A stretch of DNA of 64,000 nucleotides from assembly GCF_051401765.1 (NCBI RefSeq), contig NW_027480507.1, forward strand, positions 1,116,001 to 1,180,000, read 5' to 3'. Below, piece after piece: positions 28,901 to 41,382 of this stretch. This DNA is from Calliopsis andreniformis (lineage: Eukaryota > Arthropoda > Insecta > Hymenoptera > Andrenidae). Numbering within the stretch: the first letter of the stretch is position 1; each line of letters opens with the position of its first letter. The position numbers and the translations under genes are program-made. A model generated the notes under the pieces. It made no database searches. It was not told the DNA's origin and saw only the letters and a program-made list of their open reading frames with translations.

Positions 28901-30170
28901 AATCCTCAATCCTCAATCCTCAATCCTCAATCTTCAATCCTCAATACTCAATCTTTAATCCTCAATCCTCAATCCTCAATCCTCAGTCCTCAATCCTGAA
29001 TCCTCAATCCTCAAACCAGGATCCTCAACCGTCAGTCCTCGTCCTCAATCCTCAACCCTCAATCCTCAGTCCTCTATCTTCAATCCTCAATACTCAATAT
29101 TCAATCCTCAATCCTCGATCCTCAATCCTCAATCTTCAATCCTCAATCCTCAATCCTCAACCCTCAATCCTCATTCTTCAATCCTCAATACCCAATCCTC
29201 AACCTTCAATCCTCAATCCTCAATCCTCAATTCTCAGTCCTCCATCCTCAGTCCTCAGTCCTCAAACATCAATCCTCAACCCTCAGCCCTCATCCTCAAT
29301 CCTCAATCCTCAATCCTCAATACTCAATCTTCAATAATCAATCCTCAATTCTCAATCCTCAATACTCAATCCTCAATCGTCAGTCCTCAATCCCCAATCC
29401 TCAATCTTCAATCCCCAATCCTCAATCCTCAATCCTCAATCCTCAATCTTCAATCCTTAATACTCAAACTTCAATCCTCAATCCTCAATCCTCAATCCTC
29501 AATCCTCAGTCCTCAATCCTCAATTTTCAATCCTCAATACTCAATCTTCAATCCTCAATCCTCAATCCTCAATCCTCAATCCTCAGTTGTCAGTCTTCAA
29601 TCCTCAATACTCAATCTTCAATCCTCAAACCTCAATCCTCAATCCTCAATCCTCAATCCTCAATCCTCAATCCTCAATCCTCATTCTTCAATCCTCAATA
29701 CCCAATCCTCAATCTTCAATCCTCAATCCTCAATCCTCAATCCTCAATCCTCAATCATCAATCCTCAATCATCAATCCTCAGTCCCAAATCCTCAATCTT
29801 CAATACTCAATCCTCAATCCTCAATCTTCAATCCCCAATACTCAATCTTCAACCCTCAATCCCCAATCCTCAATCCTCAATCCTCAATCCTCAATCCTCA
29901 GTCCTCAGTCCTCAACCATCAATCCTGAATCCTCAATCCTGCATCCTCAATCTTCAGCCCTCTGTCCTCAACAATCAGTTGTCAATCCTCAATCTTCAAT
30001 ACTCAATCGTCAGTACTCAGTCCTCAATCGTCAGTCCTCAATCCCCAATCCCCAATCTTCAATCCTCAATCCTCAATCCTCAATCCTCAATCCTCAATCT
30101 TCAATCCTCAATACTCAAACTTCAATCCTCAATCCTCAATACTCAATCCTCAATGCTCAAACCTCAATCC
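28901..30170. repeat. Dispersed copy of 4.1-5.37 kb
   Basis: Follows 4.1-5.37 kb at a steady offset of about 24,802 through AGGATCC (29018), the TTGTCAGTC variant (29587) and the landmark head (29969). Local differences, such as CCTCTATC for CCTCCATC, show it is older than the 4,323-bp tandem pair. Confidence 0.65.
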
Positions 30171-32130
30171 TCAATCCTCAATCCTCAATTCTCAGTCCTC
30201 AATCCTCGATCTTCAATCCTCAATACTCAAACTTCAATCCTCAACCCTCAATACTCAATCCTCAATCCTCAAACCTCAATAATCAATTTTCAATCCTCAA
30301 TACTCAATCTTCGATCCTCAATCCTCAATTCTCAGTCCTCAATCCTCGATCTTCAATCCTCAACCCTCAATCCTCAATCCTCAATCCTCAATCATCAATC
30401 CTCAATCATCAATCCTCAGTCCCAAGTCCTCAATCTTCAATACTCAATCCTCAATCCTCAATCTTCATTCCCCAATACTCAATCTTCAATCCTCAATCCC
30501 CAATCCTCAATCCTCAATCCTCAATCCTCAATCCTCAGTCCTCAGTCCTCAACCATCAATCCTGAATCCTCAATCCTGCATCCTCAATCTTCAGCCCTCT
30601 GTCCTCAACAATCAGTTGTCAATCCTCAATCTTCAATACTCAATCGTCAATCCTCAGTCCTCAATCCTCAATCCTCAATTCTCGTACCTCAATCCTCAAT
30701 CCTCAGCCCTCAGTCCTCATCCCCAATTCTCAATTCTCAATCCTCAATCCTCAATCCTCAATCTTCAATCCTCAATAATCAATCTCCTATCCTAGATCCT
30801 CAATCCCCAATCCTCAATCCTTAATCCAAAATCCTTAATACTCAATCTTCAATCCTCAATCCCAAGACCTCAATGTTCAATCCTCAATGCTCAATCCTCA
30901 ATCCTCAATCCTCAGTCCTCAATCCTGAATCCTCAATCCTCAAACCTCAATCCTCAACCGTCAGTCCTCGTCCTCAATCCTCAATCCTCAATCCTCAATC
31001 CTCTATCTTCAATCCTCAATACTCAATATTCAATCCTCAATCCTCGATCCTCAATCCTCAATCTTCAATCGTCAATCCTCAATCCTCAATCCTCAATCAT
31101 CATTCTTCTATCCTCAATACCCAATCCTCAATTATCAATCCTTAATCCTCAATCCTCAATTCTCAATCCTCTATCCTCAGTCCTCAGTCCTCAGTCCTCA
31201 AACCTCAATCCTCAACCCTCAGCCCTCATCCACAATCCTCAATCCTCAATCCTCAATACTCTATCTTCAATCCTCAATACTCAATATTCAATCCTCAATC
31301 CTCGATTCTCAATCCTCAATCTTCAATCCTCAATCCTCAATCCTCAATCCTCAATCATCATTCTTCTATCCTCAATACACAATCCTCAATCTTCAATCCT
31401 CAATCCTCAATCCACAATTCTCAATCCTCTATCCTCAGTCCTCAGTCCTCAGTCCTCAAACCTCAATCCTCAACCCTCAGCCCTCATCCTCAATCCTCAA
31501 TCCTCAATCCTCAATCCTCAATCCTCAATCCTCATTCTTCAATACTCAATACCCAATCCTCAATCTTCAATCCTCAATCCTCAATTCTCAATCCTCATTC
31601 TTCAATCCTGAATATTCAATCCTCAATCGTCAGTCCTCAATCCCCAATCCCCAATCTTCAATGCTCAATCCTCAATCCTCAATCCTCAATCCTCAATCTT
31701 CAATCCTCAATACTCATACTTCAATCCTCAATCCTCAATACTCAATCCTCAATCCTCAATCCTCAATCCTCAATTTTCAATCCTCAATACTCAATCTTCA
31801 ATCCTCAATCCTCAATCCTCAATCCTCAATCGTCAGTCTTCAATCCTCAATGCTCAATCTTCAATCCTCAATCCTCAATCCTCAATCCTCAATCCTCAAT
31901 CCTCAATCCTCATTCTTCAATCCTCAATACCCAATCCTCAATCCTCAATCCTCAATCCTCAATCCTCAATCCTCAATCCTCAATCATCAATCCTCAGTCC
32001 CAAATCCTCAATCTTCAATACTCAATTCTCAATCCTCAATCTTCAATCCCCAATACTCAATCTTCAATCCTCAATCCCCAATCCTCAATCCTCAATCCTC
32101 AATCCTCAATCCTCAGTCCTCAGTCCTCAA
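30171..32130. repeat. Heptamer block with CCCAAGACC marker
   Basis: Contains a solo head at 30606 and the marker CCCAAGACCTCAATGTTC near 30862. Close relatives of that marker recur near 32426, 33579 and 35436. 31.08-31.5 kb is the second copy of the 258-bp pair from 25.1 kb. 31.6-32.1 kb resembles 2.3-2.8 kb and 19.2-19.7 kb. No gene-like signal. Confidence 0.55.
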
Positions 32131-34030
32131 CCATCAATCCTGAATCCTCAATCCTGCATCCTCAATCTTCAGCCCTCTGTCCTCAACAATCAGTTGTCAA
32201 TCCTCAAACTTCAATACTCAATCGTCAATCCTCAGTCCTCAATCCTCAGTCCTCAATTCTCGTTCCTCAATCCTCAATTATCAGACCTCAGTCCTCATCC
32301 CCAATTCTCAATTCTCAATCCACAATCCTCAATCCTCAATCTTCAATCCTCAATAATCAATCTCCAATCCTAGATCCTCAATCCCCAATCCTCAATCCTT
32401 AATCCTCAATCTTCAATCCTCAATCCCAAGATCTCAATGTTCAATCCTCAGTGCTCAATCCTCAATCCTCAATCCTCAGTCCTCAATCCTGAATCCTCAA
32501 TCCTCAAACCTCAATCCTCAACCGTCAGTCCTCGTCCTCAATCGTCAATCCTCAATCCTCAGTCCTCAATCCTCAATCCTCAAACCTCAACCCTCAATCT
32601 TCAATCCTCAACACTCAATCTGCAATATTCAATCCTCAGTACTCAATCTTCAATACTCAATCCTCAATCCTCAATCCTCAATCCTCAATCCTCAATCCTC
32701 AATATTCAATCCTCGATAATCAGAATTCAATCCTCAATCCTCAATCCTCAATCCTCAATCCTCAATCCTCAATCCTCAATTTTCAATCCTCAATACTCAA
32801 TCTTCAATCCTCAATCCTCAATCCTCAATCCTCAATCGTCAGTCTTCAATCCTCAATACTCAATCTTCAATCCTCAATACTCATACTTCAATCCTCAATC
32901 CTCAATACTCAATCCTCAATCCTCAATCCTCAATCCTCAATTTTCAATCCTCAATACTCAATCTTCAATCCTCAATCCTCAATCCTCAATCCTCAATCGT
33001 CAGTCTTCAATCCTCAATACTCAATCTTCAATCCTCAATCCTCAATCCTCAATTCTCAATCCTCAATCCTCAATCCTCATTCTTCAATCCTCAATACCCA
33101 ATCCTCAATCCTCAATCCTCAATCCTCAATCCTCAATCATCAATCCTCAGTCCCAAATCCTCAACCTTCAATACTCAATCCTCAATCCTCAATCTTCAAT
33201 CCCCAATACTCAATCTTCAATCCTCAATCCCCAATACTCAATCCTCAATCCTCAATCCTCAATCCTCAGACCTCAGTCCTCAACCATCAATCCTGAATCC
33301 TCAATCCTGCATTCTCAATCTTCAGCCCTCTGTCCTCAACAATCAGTTGTCAATCCTCAATCTTCAATACTCAATCGTGAATCCTCAGTCCTCAATCCTC
33401 AGTCCTCAATTCTCGTTCCTCAATCCTCAATTATCAGACCTCAGTCCTCATCCCCAATTCTCAATTCTCAATCCTCAATCCTCAATCCTCAATCTTCAAT
33501 CCTCAATAATCAATCTCCAATCCTAGATCCTCAATCCCCAATCCTCAATCCTTAATCCTCAATCTTCAATCCTCAATCCCAAGATCTCAATGTTCAATCC
33601 TCAGTGCTCAATCCTCAATCCTCAATCCTCAGTCCTCAATCCTGAATCCTCAATCCTCAAACCTCAATCCTCAACCGTCAGTCCTCGTCCTCAATCCTCA
33701 ATCCTCAATCCTCAGTCCTCAATCCTCAATCCTCAAACCTCAACCCTCAATCTTCAATCCTCAACACTCAATCTGCAATATTCAATCCTCAATACTCAAT
33801 CTTCAATACTCAATCCTCAATCCTCAATCCTCAATCCTCAATCCTCAATCCTCAATATTCAATCCTCGATAATCAGAATTCAATCCTCAATCCTCAATCC
33901 TCAATCCTCAATCCTCAATCCTCAATCCTCAATCCTCAATTTTCAATCCTCAATACTCAATCTTCAATCCTCAATCCTCAATCCTCAATCCTCAATCGTC
34001 AGTCTTCAATCCTCAATACTCAATCTTCAA
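32131..34030. repeat. 1,153-bp tandem duplication
   Basis: Markers recur 1,153 bp apart: head at 32184 and 33337, CCCAAGATCTCAATGTTC near 32426 and 33579, CGATAATCAGAATTCAATCC near 32714 and 33867. The second copy ends near 34,030. AAGATCTC (rather than AAGACCTC) is private to this pair, which supports a local duplication. Confidence 0.75.
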
Positions 34031-35300
34031 TCCTCAAACCTCAATCCTCAATCCTCAATCCTCAACCCTCAATCCTCAATCATCAATCCTCAATCATCAA
34101 TCCTCAGTCCCAAATCCTCAATCTTCAATACTCAATCCTCAATCCTCAATCTTCAATCCCCAATACTCAATCTTCAATCCTCAATCCCCAATCCTCAATC
34201 CTCAATCCTCAATCCTCAATCCTCAGTCCTCAGTCCTCAACCATCAATCCTGAATCCTCAATCCTGCATCCTCAATCTTCAGCCCTCTGTCCTCAGCAAT
34301 CAGTTGTCAATCCTCAATCTTCGATACTCAATCGTCAATCCTCAGTCCTCAATCCTCAATCCTCAATTCTCGTTCCTCAATCCTCATTCTTCAATCCTCA
34401 ATACCCAAACCTCAATCTTCAATCCTCAATCCTCAATCCTCAACTCTCAGTCCTCAATCCTCAGTCCTCAGCCCTCAAACCTCAACCCTCTACCCTCAGC
34501 CCTCATCCTCAATCCTCAATCCTCAATCCTCAATCCTCAATCTTCAATCCTCAATACTCAATCTTCAATAATCAATCCTCAATTCTCAATCCTCAATATT
34601 CAATCCTTAATCGTCAGTCCTCAATCCCCAATCCCCAATCTTCAATGCTCAATCCTCAATCCTCAATCCTCAATCCTCAATCTTCAATCCTCAATACTCA
34701 TACTTCAATCCTCAATCCTCAATACTCAATCCTCAATACTCAATCCTCAATCCTCAATTTTCAATCCTCAATACTCAATCTTCAATCCTCAATCCTCAAT
34801 CCTCAATCCCCAATCGTCAGTCTTCAATCCTCAATACTCAATCCTCAATCCTCAATCCTCAATCCTCAATCCTCAATCCCCAATTATCAATCCTCAATCC
34901 TCAACACTCATTCTTCAATCCTCAATACCCAATCCTCAATCCTCAATCCTCAATCCTCAATCCTCAATCCTCAATCCTCAATCATCAATCCTCAATCATC
35001 AATCCTCAGTCCCAAATCCTCAATCATCAATACTCAATCCTCAATCATCAATCTTCAATCCCCAATACTCAACCTTCAATCCTCAATCCCCAATCCTCAA
35101 TCCTCAATCCTCAATCCTCAATCCTCAGTCCTCAGTCCTCAACCATCAATCCTGAATCCTCAATCCTGCATCCTCAATCTTCAGCACTCTGACCTCAACA
35201 ATCAGTTGTCAATCCTCAATCTTCAATACTCAATCGTCAATCCTCAGTCCTCAATCCTCAGTCCTCAATTCTCGTTCCTCAATCCTCAATCCTCAGACCA
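34031..35300. repeat. Dispersed copy related to 1.77-2.9 kb
   Basis: Follows 1.77-2.9 kb at an offset of about 32,308, including the TCTTCAATGCTCAATCC marker near 34642 and heads at 34294 (variant CAGCAATC) and 35196 (variant CACTCTGACC). The substitutions in both heads indicate an older copy. Confidence 0.55.
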
Positions 35301-36780
35301 CAGTCCTCATCCCCAATTCTCAATTCTCAATCCTCAATCCTCAATCCTCAATCTTCAATCCACAATAATCAATCTCCAATCCTAGATCCTCAATCCCCAA
35401 TCCTCAATCCTTAATCCTCAATCTTCAATCCTCAATCCCAAGACCTCAATGTTCAATCCTCAATGCTCAATCCTCAATCCTCAATCCTCAATCCTCAGTC
35501 CTCAATCCTGAATCCTCAATCCTCAAACCTCAATCCTCAACCGTCAGTCCTCGTCCTCAATCCTCAATCCTCAATCCTCAGTCCTCAATCCTCAATCCTC
35601 AAACCTCAATCCTCAATCTCCAATCCTCAACACTCAATCTGCAATATTCATTCCTCAATCCTCAATCCTCTATCCTCACTCTTCAATACTCAATACTCAA
35701 TCTTCAATCTGCAATCCTCAATCCTCAATCCTCAATCGTCAGTCTTCAATCCTCAATACTCAATCTTCAATCCTCAATCCTCAATCCTCTATCCTCAATC
35801 CTCAATCCTCAATCCTCAATCCTCAGTCTTCAATCCTCCATACTCAATCTGCAATCTTCAATCCTCAATCCTCAATCCGCAATCCTCATTCTTCAATCCT
35901 CAATACCCAATCCTCAACCTTCAATCCTCAACCCTCAACCCTCAATTCTCAATCCTCAAACCTCAATCCTCAATTCTCAGCCCTCAATACTAAATCTTCA
36001 ATAATCAGTCCTCAATTCTCAATCCTCAATACTCAATCCTCAATCGTCAATCCTCAATCTCCAATCCTCAATCCTCAATCTTCAATCCTCAATACTCAAT
36101 CCTCAATCCTCAATCCTCAATTCTCAATCCTCAATACTCAATCTTCAATAATCAATCCTCAATTCTCAATCCTCAATACTCAATCCTCAATCGTCAATCC
36201 TCAATCCCCAATCCTCAATCTTCAATCCTCAATCCTCAATCCTCAATCCTCAATCCTCAATCTGCAATCCTCAATACTCAATCTTGAATACTCAATCCTC
36301 AATCCTCAATCCTCAATCCTCAATCCTCAATCCTCAATCCTCAATATTCAATCCTCGATAATCAGTCTTCAATCCTCAATCCTCAATCCTCAAACCTCAA
36401 TCCTCATTTTTCAATCCTCAATACCCAATCCTCATTCTTCAATCCTCAATACCTAATCCTCAATCTTCAATACTCAATCCTCAATCCTTAACTCTCAATC
36501 CTCGACCCTCAGTCCTCAGTCCTCAAACCTCAATCCTCAACCCTCAGCCTTCATCCTCAATCCTCAATCCTCCACCTTCAATCCTCAATCCTCAATCCTC
36601 AGGCCTCAATCCTCAATCCTGAATCCTCAGTCCTCAAACCACAATCCTGAATCCTCAATCCTGAATCCTCATTCTTCAGACATCTGACCTCAACTATCCG
36701 ACGTCAATCCTCAATCCTCAATAGAATATCATCAATTCACAGTTTTCAATGCTCAGTACTCAATCTGCAATCTTCAAGTC
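35301..36780. repeat. Block duplicated at about 40.0-41.38 kb
   Basis: TACTAAATCTTC at about 35988 and 40601, TCCTTAACTCTC near 36485 and 41091, and the composite landmark head TTCAGACATCTG at 36675 and 41281 give offsets of 4,606-4,613. The 7-bp drift is one heptamer. No gene-like signal. Confidence 0.7.
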
Positions 36781-36826
36781 TCTATCCACAACATCAATTC
36801 TCATCACTCAACCTTCAACACTCAGT
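36667..36826. repeat. Composite landmark, GACGTC type
   Basis: Head CAACTATCCGACGTC at 36691. The tail has CCACAACATC, one base shorter than the usual CCACAAACATC; the copy at 44754 shares that deletion. Confidence 0.8.
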
Positions 36827-38400
36827 CCCCAATCCTCAATCTTCAATCCTCAATCCTCAATCCGCAATCCTCAATCCTCAACCTTCAATCCTCAATACTC
36901 AATCTTCAATCCTCAATCTTCAATCCCCAATCCTCAATCCTCAATCCCCAATCATCAATCTTCAATCCTCAATACTCAATCTTCAATCCTCAATCCTCAA
37001 TCCTCAATCCTCAATCCTCAATCCTCAATCCTCAACCGTCAACATTCAATCCTCAGTACTCAATCTTCAACCCTCAATCCTCAATCCTCAATCCTCAATC
37101 CTCATTCTTCAATACTCAATACCCAATCCTCAATATTCAATCCTCAATCCTCGATCCTCAATCCTCAATCTTCAATCCTCAATCCTCAATCCTCAATCCT
37201 CAACCCTCATTCTTCAATCCTCAATACCCAATCCTCAATCTTCAATCCTCAATCCTCAATCCTCAATTCTCAGTCCTCAATCCTCAGTCCTCAGACCTTA
37301 AACCTCAATCCTCAACTCTCAGCCCTCATCCTCAATCCTCAATCCTCAATCCTCAATCCTCCATCTTCAATCCTCAATACTCAATCTTCAATAATCAATC
37401 CTCAATTCTCAATCCTCAATACTCAATCCTCAATCGTCAGTCCTCAATCCCCAATCCTCAATCTTCAATCCTCAATCCTCAATCCTCAATCCTCAATCCT
37501 CAACCTTCAATCCTCAATACTCAAACTTCAATCCTCAACCCTCAATCCTCAATCCTCAATCCTCAATCCTCAATCCTCAATTTTCAATCCTCAATACTCA
37601 ATCTTCAATAGTCAATCCTCAATTCTCAATCCTCAATACTCAATCCTCAATCGTCAGTCCGCAATCCCCAATCCTCAATCTTCAATCCTCAATCCTCAAT
37701 CCGCAATCCTCAATCCTCAATCTTCAATCCTCAATACTCAATCTTCAATCCTCAATCTTCAATCCCCAATCCTCAATCCTCAATCCCCAATCATCAATCT
37801 TCAATCCTCAATACTCAATCTTCAATCCTCAATCCTCAATCCTCAATCCTCAATCCTCAATCCTCAATCCTCAATCCTCAACCGTCAACATTCAATCCTC
37901 AGTACTCAATCTTCAATCCTCAATCCTCAACCCTCAATCCTCAATCCTCATTCTTCAATACTCAATACCCAATCCTCAATATTCAATCCTCAATCCTCGA
38001 TCCTCAATCCTCAATCTTCAATCCTCAATCCTCAATCCTCAATCCTCAACCCCCATTCTTCAATCCTCAATACCCAATCCTCAATCTTCAATCCTCAATC
38101 CTCAATCCTCAATTCTCAGTCCTCAATCCTCAGTCCTCAGACCTTAAACCTCAATCCTCAACCCTCAGCCCTCATCCTCAATCCTCAATCCTCAATCCTC
38201 AATCCTCCATCTTCAATCCTCAATACTCAATCTTCAATAATCAATCCTCAATTCTCAATCCTCAATACTCAATCCTCAATCGTCAGTCCTCAATCCCCAA
38301 TCCTCAATCTTCAATCCTCAATCCTCAATCCTCAATCCTCAATCCTCAACCTTCAATCCTCAATACTCAAACTTCAATCCTCAACCCTCAATCCTCAATC
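36781..38400. repeat. Tandem duplication of about 840-846 bp
   Basis: The rare marker CAGACCTTAAACC lies at 37292 and 38138, 846 bp apart; upstream markers are 839 bp apart, a one-heptamer difference. The same marker recurs at 41759 and 45379, so this unit is present four times in the window. 36.67-37.6 kb also matches 44.75-45.7 kb at offset 8,087. Confidence 0.7.
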
Positions 38401-40000
38401 CTCAATCCTCAATCCTCAATCCTCAATCTTCAATCCTCAATCCTCAATCCTCAATTCTCAGTCCTCAATCCTCAGTCCTCAGTCCTCAAACCTCAATCCT
38501 CTACCCTCAGCCCTCATCCTCAATCCTCAATCCTCAATCCTCAATCCTCAATCTTCAATCCTCAATACTCAATCTTCAATAGTCAATCCTCAATTCTCAA
38601 TCCTCAATACTCAATCCTCAATCGTCTGTCCTCAATCCCCAATCCTCAATTTTCAATCCTCAATCCTCAATCCTCAATCCTCAATCCTCGATTTTCAATC
38701 CTCAATACTCAATCTTCAATCCTCAATCCTCAATCCTCAATCCTCAATCCTCAGTCGTCAGTCTTCAATCCTCAATGCTCAATCTTCAATCCTCAATCCT
38801 CAATCTTCAATCCTCAATCATCAATCCTCAGTCCTCAATCCTCATTCTTCAATCCTCAATACCCAATCCTCAATCTTCAATCCTCAACCCTCAATCCTCA
38901 ATCCTCAATCCTCAATCATCAATCCGCAATCATCAATCCTCAGTCCCAAATCCTCAATCTTCAATACTCAATCCTCAATCCTCAATCTTCAATCCCCAAT
39001 ACTCAATCTTCAATCCTCAATCCCCAATCCTCAATCCTCAATCCTCAATCCTCAATCCTCAGTCCTCAGTCCTCAACCATCAATCCTGAATCCTCAATCC
39101 TGCATCCTCAATCCTCATTCTTCAATACTCAATACCCAATCCTCAATATTCAATCCTCAATCCTCGATCCTCAATCCTCAATCTTCAATCCTCAATCCTC
39201 AATCCTCAATCCTCAACCCTCATTCTTCAATCCTCAATACCCTATCCTCAATCTTCAATCCTCAATCCTCAATCCTCAATTCTCAGTCCTCCATCCTCAG
39301 ACCTCAGTCCTCAAACCTCAATCCTCAACCCTCCGCCCTCATCCTCAATCCTCAATCCTCAATCCTCAATCCTCCATCTTCAATCCTCAATCCCCAATCC
39401 TCAATCTTCAATCCTCAATCCTCAATCCTCAATCCTCAATCCTCAACCTTCAATCCTCAATACTCAAGCTTCAATCCTCAACCCTCAATCCTCAATCCTC
39501 AATCCTCAATCCTCAATCCTCAATTTTCAATCCTCAATACTCAATCTTCAATCCTCAATCCTCAATCCTCATTCCTGAATCGTCAGTCTTCAATCCTCAA
39601 TACTCAATCTTCAATCCTCAAACCTCAATCCTCAATCCTCAATCCTCAACTCTCAATCCTCAATCCTCATTCTTCAATCCTCAACACCCAATCCTCAATC
39701 CTCAATCCTCAGTCCTCAGTCCTCAACCATCAATCCTGAATCCTCAATCCTGCATCCTCAATGCTCAATCCTCAATCCTCAATCCTCAGTCGTCAGTCTT
39801 CAATCCTCAATCCTCAATCCTCAATCCTCAATCCTCAATATTCAATCCTCGATAATCAGTCTTCAATCCTCAATCCTCAATCCTCAAACCTCAATCCTCA
39901 TTTTTCAATCCTCAATCCTAAAACCTCAATCCTCAATCTTCAATCCTCAACACTCAATCTGCAATATTCAATCCTCAATCCTCAATGCTCTATCCTCACT
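38401..40000. repeat. Heptamer block, mosaic of neighbouring variants
   Basis: Contains the CAGTCGTCAGTC marker near 38754, also found near 46568, 49293 and 60471, and a CGATAATCAG marker near 39850 shared with 36357 and 40964. It lacks landmark heads, as does all of about 35.2-42.4 kb apart from the GACGTC-type ones at 36691 and 41297. Nothing gene-like is visible. Confidence 0.5.
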
Positions 40001-41380
40001 CTTCAATCCTCAATACCCAATCCTCAATCTTCAATCCTCAATCCTCAATCCTCAATTCTCAATCCTCAATCCTCAATCCTCAGACCTCATACATCAATAT
40101 TCAACCCTCAGTCCTCGTCCTCAAACCACAACCCTCAATCCTCAACCCTCAATCTTCAATCATCAATATTCAATCTTCAATCCTCAATCCTCAATCCTCA
40201 ATCTTCAATCCTCAATCCTCAATCTTCAACCCTCAATACTCGAACTTCAATCCTCAATCCTCAATCCTCAACACTCAATCCTCAATCCTCAATCCTCAAT
40301 TTTCAATCCTCAATACTCAATCTTCAATCCGCAATCCTCAATCCTCAATCCTCAATCGTCAGTCTTCAATCCTCAATGCTCAATCTTCAATCCTCAATCC
40401 TCAATCCTCTATCCTCAATCCTCAATCCTCAATCCTCAGTCTTCAATCCTCCATACTCAATCTGCAATCTTCAATCCTCAACCCTCAATCCTCAATCCTC
40501 ATTCTTCAATCCTCAATTCCCAATCCTCAATCTTCAATCCTCAACCCTCAACCCTCAATCCTCAATTCTCAAACCTCAATCCTCAATTCTCAATCATCAA
40601 TACTAAATCTTCAATAATCAGTCCTCAATTCTCAATCCTCAATACTCAATCCTCAATCGTCAATCCTCAATCTCCAATCCTCAATCCTCAATCTTCAATC
40701 CTCAATACTCAATCCTCAGTCCTCAATACTCAATTCTCAATCCTCAATACTCAATCTTCAATAATCAATCCTCAATTCTCAATCCTCAATACTCAATCCT
40801 CAATCGTCAATCCTCAATCCCCAATCCTCAATCTTCAATCCTCAATCCTCAGTCCTCAATCCTCAATCCTCAATCTGCAATCCTCAATACTCAATCTTCA
40901 ATACTCAATCCTCAATCCTCAATCCTCAATCCTCAATCCTCAATCCTCAATATTCAATCCTCGATAATCAGTCTTCAATCCTCAATCCTCAATCCTCAAA
41001 CCTCAATCCTCATTTTTCAATCCTCAATACCCAATCCTCATTCTTCAATCCTCAATACCTAATCCTCAATCTTCAATACTCAATCCTCAATCCTTAACTC
41101 TCAATCCTCGACCCTCAGTCCTCAGTCCTCAAACCTCAATCCTCAACCCTCAGCCTTCATCCTCAATCCTCAATCCTCCACCTTCAATCTTCAATCCTCA
41201 ATCCTCAGGCCTCAATCCTCAATCCTGAATCCTCAGTCCTCAAACCACAATCCTGAATCCTCAATCCTGAATCCTCATTCTTCAGACATCTGACCTCAAC
41301 TATCCGACGTCAATCCTCAATCCTCAATAGAATATCATCAATTCACAGTTTTCAATGCTCAGTACTCAATCTGCAATCTT
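40001..41380. repeat. Second copy of 35.4-36.78 kb
   Basis: Collinear with 35.4-36.78 kb at offsets 4,613 then 4,606. The landmark tail is cut off near 41,380, right after the CTGCAATCTTCAA step, where the sequence jumps to the TCTTCAATCCCCAATCC block otherwise seen at 36.9, 37.75 and 45.0 kb. That is a visible junction. Confidence 0.7.
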
Positions 41381-41382
41381 CA
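41276..41382. repeat. Truncated composite landmark, GACGTC type
   Basis: Head at 41297; the tail breaks off after CTGCAATCTTCAA at a block junction near 41,380. Confidence 0.8.
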
